From Rhodoblastus acidophilus (lineage in GTDB: Bacteria; Pseudomonadota; Alphaproteobacteria; Rhizobiales; Beijerinckiaceae): DNA of 64,000 bases. The stretch is taken from contig NZ_FYDG01000013.1 in NCBI RefSeq assembly GCF_900187365.1, positions 33,857-97,856 on the forward strand, given 5' to 3'. The notes below the pieces were generated by a model. The model did not search any database. It was not told the origin of the DNA and was given only the letters and a program-made list of their open reading frames with translations. This document shows positions 26,072-34,640 of this stretch, in pieces. The position numbers and the translations under genes are program-made. How positions within the stretch are numbered: the first letter of the stretch is position 1; every line of letters starts with the position of its first letter.

Positions 26072-27857
26072 GGGTCCCGTCCTTTTTCGCTTGTTCGAGC
26101 TGTTCGCCGAGGGCGCCGTAGGCGCGCGCGCCCGGCTTGGATTTGGTGATCGTCACCGGACCATAAGTGATGTCCGGCGCGGCGCCGGCGCGGTAATGCG
26201 CCAGGCTGTGGGCGAGGAAATTTTCGTCATCGCGCTTCTCGAAGCCGTCGAGCCGCTGGTGCGCGCCGCGCGATTCCTTGCGGGCCAGCGCGCTCTGCGC
26301 CATGGCCTCCGCCACGTCGAGCTGATAGTCCAGCTCCAGCGCCGCGATCCAGTCGGTGTTCCAGATGTCGGAGCGGTCGTCGAGCGTGACCTGGCCCAGA
26401 CGCTGCTTCAATTCCGCCAGTTTATCGCACGTCTCCTGCATTTCCGTTCCCAGCCGATAAATGCCGCAGCCCTTTTCCATTGTGGCCGCCATTTCCTTGC
26501 GCAGCACGGAATGGCGCTCGCCGCCGCCCTTCTGGTCGCGAAGAGCCAGCGCCTTGGCCGCGCTCGCCTTGGCCTGATCGACCAGGCGGCCCGCATCGAC
26601 CGCCGGCGCGTCCTTGGCGAATTTCACCGCCTGCTCGCCGGCGACGCGCCCGAACACGGTGAGTTCGCCCAGCGAGTTCGAGCCGAGCCGGTTGGCGCCG
26701 TGGATGCCCACGCTCGAACATTCGCCCGCCGCGAACAGGCCCGCCAGCGGCGTGGCGGTGTGGATGTCGGTGACAATGCCGCCCATGGTGTAATGCACGG
26801 CGGGGCGCACCGGGATCAGCGCCTCGGCGGGGTCGAGGCCCATGAATTCCATGGCGAGGCCGCGAATGAGCGGCAACCGCTCCTTCAGCTTGGCGAGGCC
26901 GAGATGGCGCAGGTCGAGATAAACCGCCGATTCGCCCTGCGGCGTCGTCACCGTGCGGCCCTTGCGGTCCTCCTGCCAGAACGCCTGGCTGAGCCGGTCG
27001 CGCGGCCCCAGCTCCATCGCCTTGTTGCGCGGTTCCGTCGTCGCCGGTCCCAGGCCGTAGTCCTGCAAATAGCGATAGCCGTCCTTGTTGACGAGATAGC
27101 CGCCTTCGCCGCGGCAGGCCTCGCTGAACAGCACGCCGGACCCCGGCATGCACGTCGGATGATATTGCACGAATTCCATGTCGCGCAGCGGCACGCCGTG
27201 ACGATACGCCATCGCCATGCCGTCGCCGGTGACGATGCCGCCATTGGTGTTCTGCCGGAACACCCTTCCCGCGCCGCCGGTCGCCAGAATCACCGCGCGC
27301 GCGAAAATGGCCGAGAACGCGCCGGTCGCCGGCGACATCACCGTCGCGCCCTGCGCGCGGCCGCCGTCCACGATCAGGTCGAGGCAAAACGCCTCGTCGA
27401 AACGCCGGATCTGCGGATATTTGGTCGAGGTCTGGAACAGCGTGTGCAGGATGTGGAAGCCGCTGCGGTCGGCGGCGAACCAGGTGCGCTCGATCTTCAT
27501 GCCGCCGAAGGCGCGCACGTTGATCTGGCCGTCGGGCTTGCGGCTCCAGGGGCAGCCCCAATGTTCGAGCTGGATCAGCTCGGGCGTGCAGCGGCTGACG
27601 AAAAACTCCACCACATCCTGGTCGCACAGCCAGTCGCCGCCATGCACGGTGTCGTTGAAATGGGCGTCGAGCGAATCATGCGACTGGATCACGCCGGCCG
27701 AACCGCCCTCCGCCGCCACCGTATGGCTGCGCATCGGCAGAACTTTCGAGACCAGCGCGATGCGCGCGGCTGGGTCGGCCTCGGCCGCGGCGATTGCGGC
27801 GCGCAGACCCGCGCCGCCCGCGCCCACGATCAGAATATCGGTTTCGAAAGTCTCCAC
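26064..27857 (-). CDS. frdA: fumarate reductase flavoprotein subunit
   Basis: A 597-residue flavoprotein. The dinucleotide fold is ILIVGAGGAGLRAAIAAAEAD; His45 in PMRSHTVAAEGG is the covalent FAD site; the substrate loop HPTCMPGSGVLFSEACRGEGG and the catalytic Arg region PVRPAVHYTMGG are present. Length and sequence follow E. coli FrdA (GGDWLCDQDVVEFFVSRC, GCPWSRKPDG) more than SdhA. The start is GTG at 27857 with GGAGCCC upstream. With FrdBCD it reduces fumarate at the inner face of the membrane, a use of fumarate as electron sink at low oxygen. Confidence 0.93.
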   Translation of the reverse strand: METFETDILIVGAGGAGLRAAIAAAEADPAARIALVSKVLPMRSHTVAAEGGSAGVIQSHDSLDAHFNDTVHGGDWLCDQDVVEFFVSRCTPELIQLEHWGCPWSRKPDGQINVRAFGGMKIERTWFAADRSGFHILHTLFQTSTKYPQIRRFDEAFCLDLIVDGGRAQGATVMSPATGAFSAIFARAVILATGGAGRVFRQNTNGGIVTGDGMAMAYRHGVPLRDMEFVQYHPTCMPGSGVLFSEACRGEGGYLVNKDGYRYLQDYGLGPATTEPRNKAMELGPRDRLSQAFWQEDRKGRTVTTPQGESAVYLDLRHLGLAKLKERLPLIRGLAMEFMGLDPAEALIPVRPAVHYTMGGIVTDIHTATPLAGLFAAGECSSVGIHGANRLGSNSLGELTVFGRVAGEQAVKFAKDAPAVDAGRLVDQAKASAAKALALRDQKGGGERHSVLRKEMAATMEKGCGIYRLGTEMQETCDKLAELKQRLGQVTLDDRSDIWNTDWIAALELDYQLDVAEAMAQSALARKESRGAHQRLDGFEKRDDENFLAHSLAHYRAGAAPDITYGPVTITKSKPGARAYGALGEQLEQAKKDGTHA

Positions 27858-27964
27858 GATGGGCTCCGTTCACAGCGGCTGCGCGTGAGTCAAAGGACTC
27901 GCCGTCCGCCGAATATAGCACGCTTGGCGACATTGCGATGAATGCGCCGCAATTGGTTTCCGCC

Positions 27965-28780
27965 TCACAGCGTGTCGGCCGTTTTTACGAAGGCGCGCAG
28001 CAGCCGGCGCAGCGGCACCACCGCGGCCAGCGTGTGGCTCTGGCCTTCGGCGAGGCTGGGCTCGGAGGCCTGCAAGCCCGCGGCGAAATGGGTCGCGGCC
28101 GCCACGGCGGCGACGCGCAGGCCGAGGCACCGGGCGAGGATCGTCTCCGGCGCGACGCCGAAGCCTATGGCGTCCGCGCCCAGTTGCCGGGCCATACGGC
28201 CTTCGGCGGGCGTCGAAAAGGTTGGTCCGCTCACCCACATGAACACGCCCTCCTGCAGCGGAACCCCGGCGGCGGCGGCGGCGCGTTTCAGCCGGCGCTG
28301 CAGGCGCGGATCGTAAGCGTCATGCAACGGGAAGATCGACTCGTCGCTGGGGAGGCCGATCAGCGGATTGAGGCCGAACAGAGCGATATGGTCGGCGACC
28401 AGCATCAGATTGCCCGGATAGAGGTCGGGCTTGACGGAGCCGGCGCCGGCGAGGATCAGCAGATATTTGGCGCCCAGCAGCCGTGCGGTCTGCAGCGGGG
28501 TCATCATGCAGGTCGGATCGCCCGCGCCATAAAAATGCGCCTGTCCCTGCAACAGGCAGATATTCGCGCCCTCCAGCCGCCCGACGCTCAGCCGCCCGAT
28601 CAGGCCCGGCTCGTCGACCGGCGCGAAGCCGGGCAAATCGGAATAATCGACCGTGACCGCGTCGGCCAGCGATTCGGACCATCCGCTCAGGCCGAAGCCG
28701 AGCAGCACGGCGAAATCCACCGGCTCGGCGACGCCGCGCGCCCGCAGGGCGGCCAGGGCCAGATCAGCGTTTTCCGTCAT
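27965..28780 (-). CDS. purine nucleoside phosphorylase
   Basis: A 271-residue trimeric-type nucleoside phosphorylase that splits purine nucleosides with phosphate to free base and ribose-1-phosphate. Blocks: ANICLLQGQAHFYGAGDP (phosphate-binding region), LYPGNLMLVADHIALFGLNPL, GVFMWVSGPTFSTPAEGRM. The start at 28780 (MTENADL) is chosen because the sequence upstream is antisense to the next gene. Its start overlaps the end of the cytidine deaminase gene, so the two form a salvage operon. Confidence 0.88.
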   Translation of the reverse strand: MTENADLALAALRARGVAEPVDFAVLLGFGLSGWSESLADAVTVDYSDLPGFAPVDEPGLIGRLSVGRLEGANICLLQGQAHFYGAGDPTCMMTPLQTARLLGAKYLLILAGAGSVKPDLYPGNLMLVADHIALFGLNPLIGLPSDESIFPLHDAYDPRLQRRLKRAAAAAGVPLQEGVFMWVSGPTFSTPAEGRMARQLGADAIGFGVAPETILARCLGLRVAAVAAATHFAAGLQASEPSLAEGQSHTLAAVVPLRRLLRAFVKTADTL

Positions 28781-29192
28781 CGGCTTGCTCCGGCGCGTTT
28801 CCCAAAGACTCCGGCCCGAACGCGTGGGGCAGCAACTCGGCCAGCGCGTGACGCCTGCAATCCCCGGACTCGTCGGCAAGATAAACCAGAACCGAGCCGT
28901 GCGCGAATTCGGCGATGCGCTGCCGGCAGGCGCCGCAGGGCGCGATGCGTCGGGGGCCGAGCACCAGGATTTCGGCGATCTCGCGGTCGCCGCCCGCGAT
29001 CATGGCCGAAATCGCCGAAGTCTCCGCGCAGACGCCCAGGGGATAGGCGGCGTTTTCGACATTGGCGCCGCAATAGAACGCGCCGCTCGCCGCGCGCAGG
29101 GCGGCGCCGACGGGAAAATGCGAATAGGGCGCATAGGCGCGCGCTCGCGCCTGTTGCGCCCGCTCGAACAATTCGGAGATTGCGTCCGTCAC
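28764..29192 (-). CDS. cdd: cytidine deaminase
   Basis: A 142-residue tetrameric-type cytidine deaminase. Zinc ligands and the catalytic Glu lie in NVENAAYPLGVCAETSAI and in PCGACRQ. It converts cytidine to uridine for salvage. The GTG at 29192 has GAAAGGGG upstream and matches the normal family N-terminus; the frame to 29264 is an artefact. It overlaps the purine nucleoside phosphorylase gene by 17 bp. The last ~20 residues (Pro/Gln/Asp-rich) exceed the usual family end. Confidence 0.9.
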   Translation of the reverse strand: MTDAISELFERAQQARARAYAPYSHFPVGAALRAASGAFYCGANVENAAYPLGVCAETSAISAMIAGGDREIAEILVLGPRRIAPCGACRQRIAEFAHGSVLVYLADESGDCRRHALAELLPHAFGPESLGNAPEQADDGKR

Positions 29193-29202
29193 CGCGCCCC
29201 TT

Positions 29203-30030
29203 TCAAAACCGTCGCCACAGGCCGAGCAGCGCCCCATATTCGCGATAAGCGTTGGCGCCCGCAAGTGTGGTGAAACCGCCGACTTGCACGCGCCATTCCG
29301 CGGAGAGCGAATAAACCAGGCTCAGCTGTCCCTTGGACTGCGCCCAACGCGGGTTGGCGGGGTGGCGGGAGGATTCGGAAACCACGTTGAAATTTTGCGC
29401 CAGCAGCATCAGGCCGGGCGTGAGATAGACGCCGAGACTGACGTCGGCGCGCCCTTCGTTCGGCGCTTTGCCGCCGCGCGCGCGAAACCCCACGGAGACG
29501 TCGATAAAGCCGGGCAGCGCGGCGACGGCGATATTCTTGCCGCCGAGCAGACGCAGGTCGAAATCGGCGTTTTTGGAGCCGTTCAGCGAGGGGGCGGCCG
29601 GCCCTGCCGAACCGGGGAGCCGCGCCAGCGCCTGCAACGAGATCACCGCCGCGTCGCTTTTCCAGACGCGGCCGCGCACGCCGATCTCGCTGTCGCCGAA
29701 GCCGCTGAACTTCTGGTTGTCCGGCGCGCCCAGCGTCGTGTTTTGCAGCGAGGGCTTGAGCGTGGCGGCGAGCCAGTCGGTGAGGCCGTAATCAAGATAG
29801 AGCGAAGCTTGGTAGGAGCGGTATTTCGGCGTGCGCGTAAATCGGCCCGCCTGATCGAAGCCGTCGTTGGCCTGATCGAACAGCGTCGTGACAATGATTT
29901 CGCCCTGTCCAGCCGGCGGCGTCCACGCTCCCGCCAGCGCGTCGCCGGGTCCCGCCAGGACAGTCCACGTCCCCGCCAGCATCCGCGTCAGGCGGACAGC
30001 CGCGCTCAACGCCGATGCGCTAGGCCGCAT
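29203..30030 (-). CDS. predicted outer-membrane beta-barrel protein
   Basis: A 275-residue exported protein with an N-terminal signal-like segment and alternating beta strands that end in Phe, the usual last residue of barrels (ALLGLWRRF). It shows repeated strand patterns such as YQASLYLDYGLTDWLAATLK and FGDSEIGVRGRVWKSD, and SLGVYLTPGLMLLAQNFNVVS. It resembles uncharacterised transporter/barrel proteins of Hyphomicrobiales. It lies 10 bp upstream of cdd on the same strand. No substrate is proposed. Confidence 0.65.
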   Translation of the reverse strand: MRPSASALSAAVRLTRMLAGTWTVLAGPGDALAGAWTPPAGQGEIIVTTLFDQANDGFDQAGRFTRTPKYRSYQASLYLDYGLTDWLAATLKPSLQNTTLGAPDNQKFSGFGDSEIGVRGRVWKSDAAVISLQALARLPGSAGPAAPSLNGSKNADFDLRLLGGKNIAVAALPGFIDVSVGFRARGGKAPNEGRADVSLGVYLTPGLMLLAQNFNVVSESSRHPANPRWAQSKGQLSLVYSLSAEWRVQVGGFTTLAGANAYREYGALLGLWRRF

Positions 30031-30455
30031 GCGGCGCCCTCCGGCGTCGCCCGTCGTCGCATCCCAAAACGAGGCGCCGCCGCCGGGAATGTGCGCGTAA
30101 ACCCGTCCTCACCATGATCAGAGCCGCGCCGTTTCAAATCCCTGGTCGAATCCTTGGTCGTTTGCGGCGACTATCGCCCGGGGCGGCGGCGCGATTACAA
30201 TTTATTTTTGCAAGTGAGCAAAATACAACCTTGCGATGCGTAAGCCCCGAATCGGACTGCGTTCAATTCCACCTTTGCTTTGCCGGATCGGCCCGCTATG
30301 GTGAACGCTTGGGGCGTGTGGGGCCGTCCCGGCGCGCGGGGGGCCGCTCCGACGCGCAGCGGTCCCATGCGTGTTTGTTTCCGTTCGGCGTGGCGCAAAT
30401 CCGGGGCTCGTGCTTTGGAGCGCCGGCGACGGCTGCGAGTTTCGGTTGAGCGCAT
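30031..30455. other. 425-bp intergenic region between divergent genes
   Basis: It separates the barrel gene (minus) from the methyltransferase gene (plus), so it must hold both promoters. A moderately AT-rich stretch lies at about 30195-30245. Open frames on both strands overlap here but give arginine-rich, non-protein-like products. No hairpin or repeat stood out. Confidence 0.5.
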
Positions 30456-31043
30456 ATGGCTGGCGGCACACAAAAAGCGAAAACTCCCGCAGGGGACGGG
30501 GACGAGGTCGTCTACGGAATCGGCGACACGACTCTGGGGCCGACGCTTGTGGCCCTTTCGCCGCAGGGCGTGTGCGCCCTGCTGTTCGGCGAGCAGGAGA
30601 AGAAGCTGATGCGCGACTTGCGCGCGCTTTATCCCGATGCGCGCGCCGCCGCCCCCGATCTGCTCGACCCCGCGCTCGCGGCGGCGCGCGCGCTGGCCGA
30701 ACAGCCCTGGCGCGACTTTCCGCTGCCGCTCGACATTCGCGGCACGGACTTTCAGCGGCGGGTATGGATGGCGTTACGCGAGATCGCGCCGGGAACGACC
30801 GTCAGTTACGCCGAAGTGGCGCAGCGGATCGGCGCGCCGAAGTCGCTGCGCGCGGTGGCCGGCGCCTGCGCCGCCAACCGGCTGGCCATTGTCATCCCCT
30901 GCCATCGCGTGCTGCGGCTCAACGGCTCGCTGTCCGGCTACCGCTGGGGGCGCGAGCGCAAGCTGCGGCTGATTGAACTGGAGCGCGAGGCCGTCGCCGC
31001 CCGGACGTGTCCGGCGGAGTCCGGTTCGTCCAAACTGTTTTAG
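30456..31043 (+). CDS. ogt: methylated-DNA-protein-cysteine methyltransferase
   Basis: A 195-residue DNA repair protein that takes the alkyl group from O6-methylguanine onto its own cysteine. The active site is IVIPCHRVLR with Cys149; DFQRRVWMALREIAPGTTVSY is the DNA-binding helix region. The N-terminal domain resembles the one seen in Ada-type proteins, so it could also be called an Ada-like single-function protein. It has no adjacent ada regulator or alkA. Confidence 0.88.
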   Translation: MAGGTQKAKTPAGDGDEVVYGIGDTTLGPTLVALSPQGVCALLFGEQEKKLMRDLRALYPDARAAAPDLLDPALAAARALAEQPWRDFPLPLDIRGTDFQRRVWMALREIAPGTTVSYAEVAQRIGAPKSLRAVAGACAANRLAIVIPCHRVLRLNGSLSGYRWGRERKLRLIELEREAVAARTCPAESGSSKLF

Positions 31044-31079
31044 GTCTTAATTCGGGGGCGCCCGCTCTCCGCGAAATGT

Positions 31080-32237
31080 CTAGCGCAAATCCGTGATCGA
31101 GCCTTTGAACGCGCCCTGGCTCGCGCCCGCCGCCGGCGCGAGATTGATCTCGGCCGCCATGGCGGCGCGGCTGGCGCCGTCGCCGTCTTCCTCGCCCGGC
31201 CAGGGCCAGCGCAGATAGGCGCGGCGCGCCGGGGCGGCTTCGGCGAATTCGATCCGTCCGCCGGCAACGCGGACATGCGCGCATTCCTCCGCCGTTTCGC
31301 CGGGCGGCGCGTCCACGCTCCGGCACACCCGGTCGCCCTCGCGTCGCCAATTCCAGATCGACAGGCTCACGGAGCGCCGCGTCAGGCGCTTGACCTCGAA
31401 CAGCTGTCCGTTCGGCGCGAAGAAGGTGGCGGCGCGATCCTCGTCGGCGGCGCCGCGCAGCAGCAGGGCGCCGACGAACGGTTCCGCTCCCGCCGCGCCG
31501 GTCCAGTCGCGGCCCGGCTTGTCGTCCATCAGCGGCACATAGTCGGGCAGGCCGCGCAGGTCGCCGCGCCGCAGCCGCACCTCGCCGTCGCCAAATCCCT
31601 GTACGGTTCCGATCGCCGTTCCCACCGCGCTGTCGCGGATGCGCGCCTCCAGCGCGGCCGCCGCGCCCCGGTGCAGCGCGGGGTCCAGCTCGACCGCGAG
31701 ATAGAAACATTCCCGCAGATCCGCGCCGAAGGTGCGGCACAAATGGTCGTCGTCGCGCGACCATTGCCGCACCTCGATCGTCTTGGCGTCGAATTCGGCG
31801 ACGAGGCCCCGCGGCGCGAAATAGATATGGCGCAGCGCGCCGTCCGGGCCGACGATCTCCAGCGTATTGCCGATCACGGCGGCCAGGGCGTCGTAGCGCC
31901 GCAGCACCGGCGCGGTCGCCTCCTCCGCGTCAGGCGGCGGATTCTCTTGCGCCGGTTCGACACCGGCGATCTCCGCGCCTTGCGTCGAGGGTTCGGCAGG
32001 CGCGGCCTTGGCCTGGTCTTCCCCCGACTGCCGGGCGGGCGCGGGGTCGCCGGCGACGGGCGCCTCCTCTTGCGCCAAGGACACGGTCATGGCCGTCGGC
32101 GCCTCCGTCGCCGGTTCGATCCTGGGCGCGGGGGCGAAATAGAGGCCGGGCGCATTGAATTGCACGAACAGGCCGCTCGCGAAGCCGGTGGCGAGCAGCA
32201 GTCCAAAGGCGCGAAACTTGCGGCGGTTCTGGTCCAT
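31080..32237 (-). CDS. membrane-anchored periplasmic protein of unknown function
   Basis: A 385-residue protein: short basic start, one signal/anchor helix (FGLLLATGFASGLFVQF), a Pro/Ala/Glu-rich disordered linker (about residues 40-110), then a domain beginning YDALAAVIGNTLEIVGPDG with paired Cys (LCRTFGADLRECF and VCRSVDAPPGETAEECAHV) that could form disulfides. The two similar halves (HIYFAPRGLVAEFDAKTIEVRQW and TFFAPNGQLFEVKRLTRRSVSLSIW) suggest an internal duplication. No family recognised. Confidence 0.65.
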   Translation of the reverse strand: MDQNRRKFRAFGLLLATGFASGLFVQFNAPGLYFAPAPRIEPATEAPTAMTVSLAQEEAPVAGDPAPARQSGEDQAKAAPAEPSTQGAEIAGVEPAQENPPPDAEEATAPVLRRYDALAAVIGNTLEIVGPDGALRHIYFAPRGLVAEFDAKTIEVRQWSRDDDHLCRTFGADLRECFYLAVELDPALHRGAAAALEARIRDSAVGTAIGTVQGFGDGEVRLRRGDLRGLPDYVPLMDDKPGRDWTGAAGAEPFVGALLLRGAADEDRAATFFAPNGQLFEVKRLTRRSVSLSIWNWRREGDRVCRSVDAPPGETAEECAHVRVAGGRIEFAEAAPARRAYLRWPWPGEEDGDGASRAAMAAEINLAPAAGASQGAFKGSITDLR

Positions 32238-32364
32238 GACTAGGAGTTTAGCCGGGAAGCCTAAATGTTACGTTAGGCCAGGATCCCCAACGACATTTAA
32301 GAAATCATTCAAGCTTTGGCGTTTTTCTCTGATGGCGTCTTGCTCGGACTCTTGAGAGACAACC

Positions 32365-32556
32365 ATGGATTCATCGCATCACACCCTGCTGTTGGCGCTG
32401 CCGGCGACGCTGATCGCCCTGGGCGCGTTGAGTTACGGGCTGCGGCGGCTGTTGCGCGACCGGGGGCCGGGGCTGGCCGGCACGGCGGCGCTGCTGTCGC
32501 TGGGCATGGCGGCGGGGGTCGGGCTGATGGGCCTGTGCCAGTCTTTCGTCAGCTAG
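32365..32556 (+). CDS. small two-helix membrane protein
   Basis: A 63-residue hydrophobic protein with two membrane segments (TLLLALPATLIALGALSYGL and AALLSLGMAAGVGLMGLCQ) joined by RRLLRDRGPGLAGT. The ATG at 32365 has GAGAGA upstream. It lies 58 bp before trxB on the same strand and may be co-transcribed. No family recognised. Confidence 0.5.
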   Translation: MDSSHHTLLLALPATLIALGALSYGLRRLLRDRGPGLAGTAALLSLGMAAGVGLMGLCQSFVS

Positions 32557-32614
32557 CTTTCCCTCGGCGTCGAAATCCTATAGAGGCGGGGCATCGTTGC
32601 TCTGCGGAGAAGAC

Positions 32615-33574
32615 ATGTCCGACACCGCCTCGCGTCACGCCAAGGTCGTCATCATCGGTTCAGGTCCGGCCGGCTACACCGCCGCGATCTACGCCGCCCG
32701 CGCCATGCTGCAGCCCTTGCTGATTTCCGGCTATGAGTCCGGCGGCCAGCTGATGATCACCACCGATGTGGAGAATTATCCCGGCTTCGCCGAACCGATC
32801 CAGGGCCCCTGGCTGATGGAGCAGATGCGGGCGCAGGCCGAGCATGTCGGCGCCGAAATGGTCAGCGACCACATCGTTTCCGCCGATCTGTCGGTCCGTC
32901 CGTTCCGGCTGACCGGCGATTCCGGCGTGGTTTACACCGCCGACGCGCTGATCGTGGCCACCGGCGCCAAGGCGCAATGGCTGGGCCTGCCGTCGGAAGA
33001 AAAGTTCAAGGGTTTTGGCGTGTCGGCCTGCGCCACCTGCGACGGGTTCTTCTTTCGCGGCAAGACGGTCATTGTGGTGGGCGGCGGCAATTCGGCGGTG
33101 GAGGAGGCGCTCTATCTCGCCAATATCGCCGCCAAGGTCATTCTGGTGCATCGCCGCGACTCGCTGCGTTCCGAACGCATCCTGCAGGAGCGCCTGTTCG
33201 CCTGCTCCAATGTCGAGTTCCGCTGGAACCGCGCCATCGACGAGATCATGGGCGCGGAAAATCCGTTGTCGGTCGAGCGCGTGCGTCTGCGCGACGTGGC
33301 GAGCGGGGCGACCGAGGAGGTGGCGGCCGACGGCGTGTTCGTCGCCATCGGCCACAAGCCGGCGACGGAATTGTTCGCGGGGCAACTGGGCCTGAAGCCG
33401 GGCGGCTACCTCAAGACCGCGCCGGATTCGACCGCGACCAATATCGAGGGCGTGTTCGCGGCGGGCGACGTCGCCGACGACAAATACCGCCAGGCGGTGA
33501 CGGCGGCCGGCCTCGGCTGCATGGCGGCGCTCGAAGCCGAACGCTGGCTGGTCGCGCAAAGCAAAGTCCGCTGA
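32615..33574 (+). CDS. trxB: thioredoxin reductase
   Basis: A 319-residue NADPH-dependent flavoenzyme that reduces thioredoxin. FAD fold VVIIGSGPAGYTAAIYAARA, redox-active pair C139-A-T-C142 (CATCDGFFF), NADPH fold VIVVGGGNSAVEEALYLA, and FVAIGHKPATELF plus GVFAAGDVADDKYRQAVTAAG near the C-terminus. The start at 32615 has GCGGAGA upstream. Thioredoxin itself is not next to it. Confidence 0.93.
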   Translation: MSDTASRHAKVVIIGSGPAGYTAAIYAARAMLQPLLISGYESGGQLMITTDVENYPGFAEPIQGPWLMEQMRAQAEHVGAEMVSDHIVSADLSVRPFRLTGDSGVVYTADALIVATGAKAQWLGLPSEEKFKGFGVSACATCDGFFFRGKTVIVVGGGNSAVEEALYLANIAAKVILVHRRDSLRSERILQERLFACSNVEFRWNRAIDEIMGAENPLSVERVRLRDVASGATEEVAADGVFVAIGHKPATELFAGQLGLKPGGYLKTAPDSTATNIEGVFAAGDVADDKYRQAVTAAGLGCMAALEAERWLVAQSKVR

Positions 33575-33737
33575 AAAGGCCAAGTCCGCTGAATCCGGGC
33601 ATGGGGCGAATTTCTTTTCGCCCCGTTCCGCTTTCTTAACCGATCCCGGCGCAGGTTGGCGGTTGTGGGGGCGGCGTGTCCGCTCGACTGCGCGAGACCG
33701 TTTTGGCCGCGCGGTCATCGGAAGGCCGGGGCGCAAG

Positions 33738-34124
33738 ATGAAGCATGGATTGGTCGTCGACGATTCTGCCGTGATCCGCAGGGTGGCGAAGCGCATTCTG
33801 GAATTGATGGGCTTCGACAGCACGGAAGTCGACGACGATGTCAAGACGCTCGACCGTTGCAGCGAAGCCATGCCCGACGTGATCCTGCTCGACTGGAACA
33901 TTCCCGGCGTCGATTGCATCGAATTGCTGCGCAAGCTGCGGCGGATGCCCGGTTCGGAGGCCGCCACGATCTTCTATTGCGCCACCGAGAACGACCCGAT
34001 GATGATCGGCCGGGCGTTGCGGGCCGGCGCGGACGACGTTCTGCTCAAGCCGTTCGACCTGCGCACGGTGCAGGAGAGACTCGAAGATCTCGGCGCCACC
34101 GGCCGCCAGGCGCAGGCGTCCTGA
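33738..34124 (+). CDS. single-domain response regulator (CheY-like)
   Basis: A 128-residue stand-alone receiver: acidic pair at GLVVDDSAVIRRVAKRIL, phospho-acceptor Asp in VILLDWNIPGVD, Lys in VLLKPFD. The N-terminal residue pattern resembles chemotaxis/CheY proteins and short PilZ-type receivers of alphaproteobacteria. No kinase is adjacent; the chemotaxis genes are 25 kb away. The start at 33738 (MKHGLVV) matches the family; the frame upstream to 33663 is not needed. Confidence 0.85.
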   Translation: MKHGLVVDDSAVIRRVAKRILELMGFDSTEVDDDVKTLDRCSEAMPDVILLDWNIPGVDCIELLRKLRRMPGSEAATIFYCATENDPMMIGRALRAGADDVLLKPFDLRTVQERLEDLGATGRQAQAS

Positions 34125-34249
34125 CCCAAAGGGCTGACCAAGCGTTCCGACAACGCCGATCCCGCCTTTGCGGAACCCTTGGCGCTTTCGCCCAAGCTTC
34201 CTATCTTTAGGGCGGCTGGCGCCGGCCGCGCCGGTGGAGGAGGCCGCCC

Positions 34250-34621
34250 ATGATCGGATTTCTGCTTCGCGCCCTGATCGTCGCCGTTGGCCTTTACGTG
34301 GCCTCGCGCATCGTCCCCGGCGTGTCCTTCGCCTCGACCGAAAGCCTGTTGTGGGCGGCGGTCCTGCTGGGCCTCGTCAATGCGGTGCTGCGCCCTGTTC
34401 TCATCGTTCTCACCATCCCCATCACCGTCCTGACCTTCGGCCTGTTTCTCCTGGTCATCAACGGCCTGATGATCGAGCTTGTGGCGCATGTGCTCGACGG
34501 TTTCTTCGTCAGCGGCCTGGGCGCGGCCATTCTCGCCGCGCTGGTGGTGAGCGTGGTGAGCTGGCTGGTGTCGTGGTCGGTCGGTCCCGGCGGCGTCGAG
34601 ATCATGGTGATCCGGCGCTGA
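34250..34621 (+). CDS. phage-holin-family (4-TM) membrane protein
   Basis: A 123-residue protein with about four membrane helices and the pattern LGLVNAVLRPVLIVLTIPITVLTFGLFLLVINGLMI, the signature of the small membrane family labelled phage holin family 4. The label is structural; nothing here suggests phage. GGAGGAGG lies upstream of the ATG. It is followed 19 bp later by an SPFH gene and may be co-transcribed. Confidence 0.82.
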   Translation: MIGFLLRALIVAVGLYVASRIVPGVSFASTESLLWAAVLLGLVNAVLRPVLIVLTIPITVLTFGLFLLVINGLMIELVAHVLDGFFVSGLGAAILAALVVSVVSWLVSWSVGPGGVEIMVIRR

Positions 34622-34640
34622 GTTTTTCGGAAGTTTGCAG

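Noticed and set aside
34250..34621. Prophage, from the holin-family name
   Set aside because: The protein is a common bacterial 4-TM family; no integrase, capsid or lysis gene lies near.
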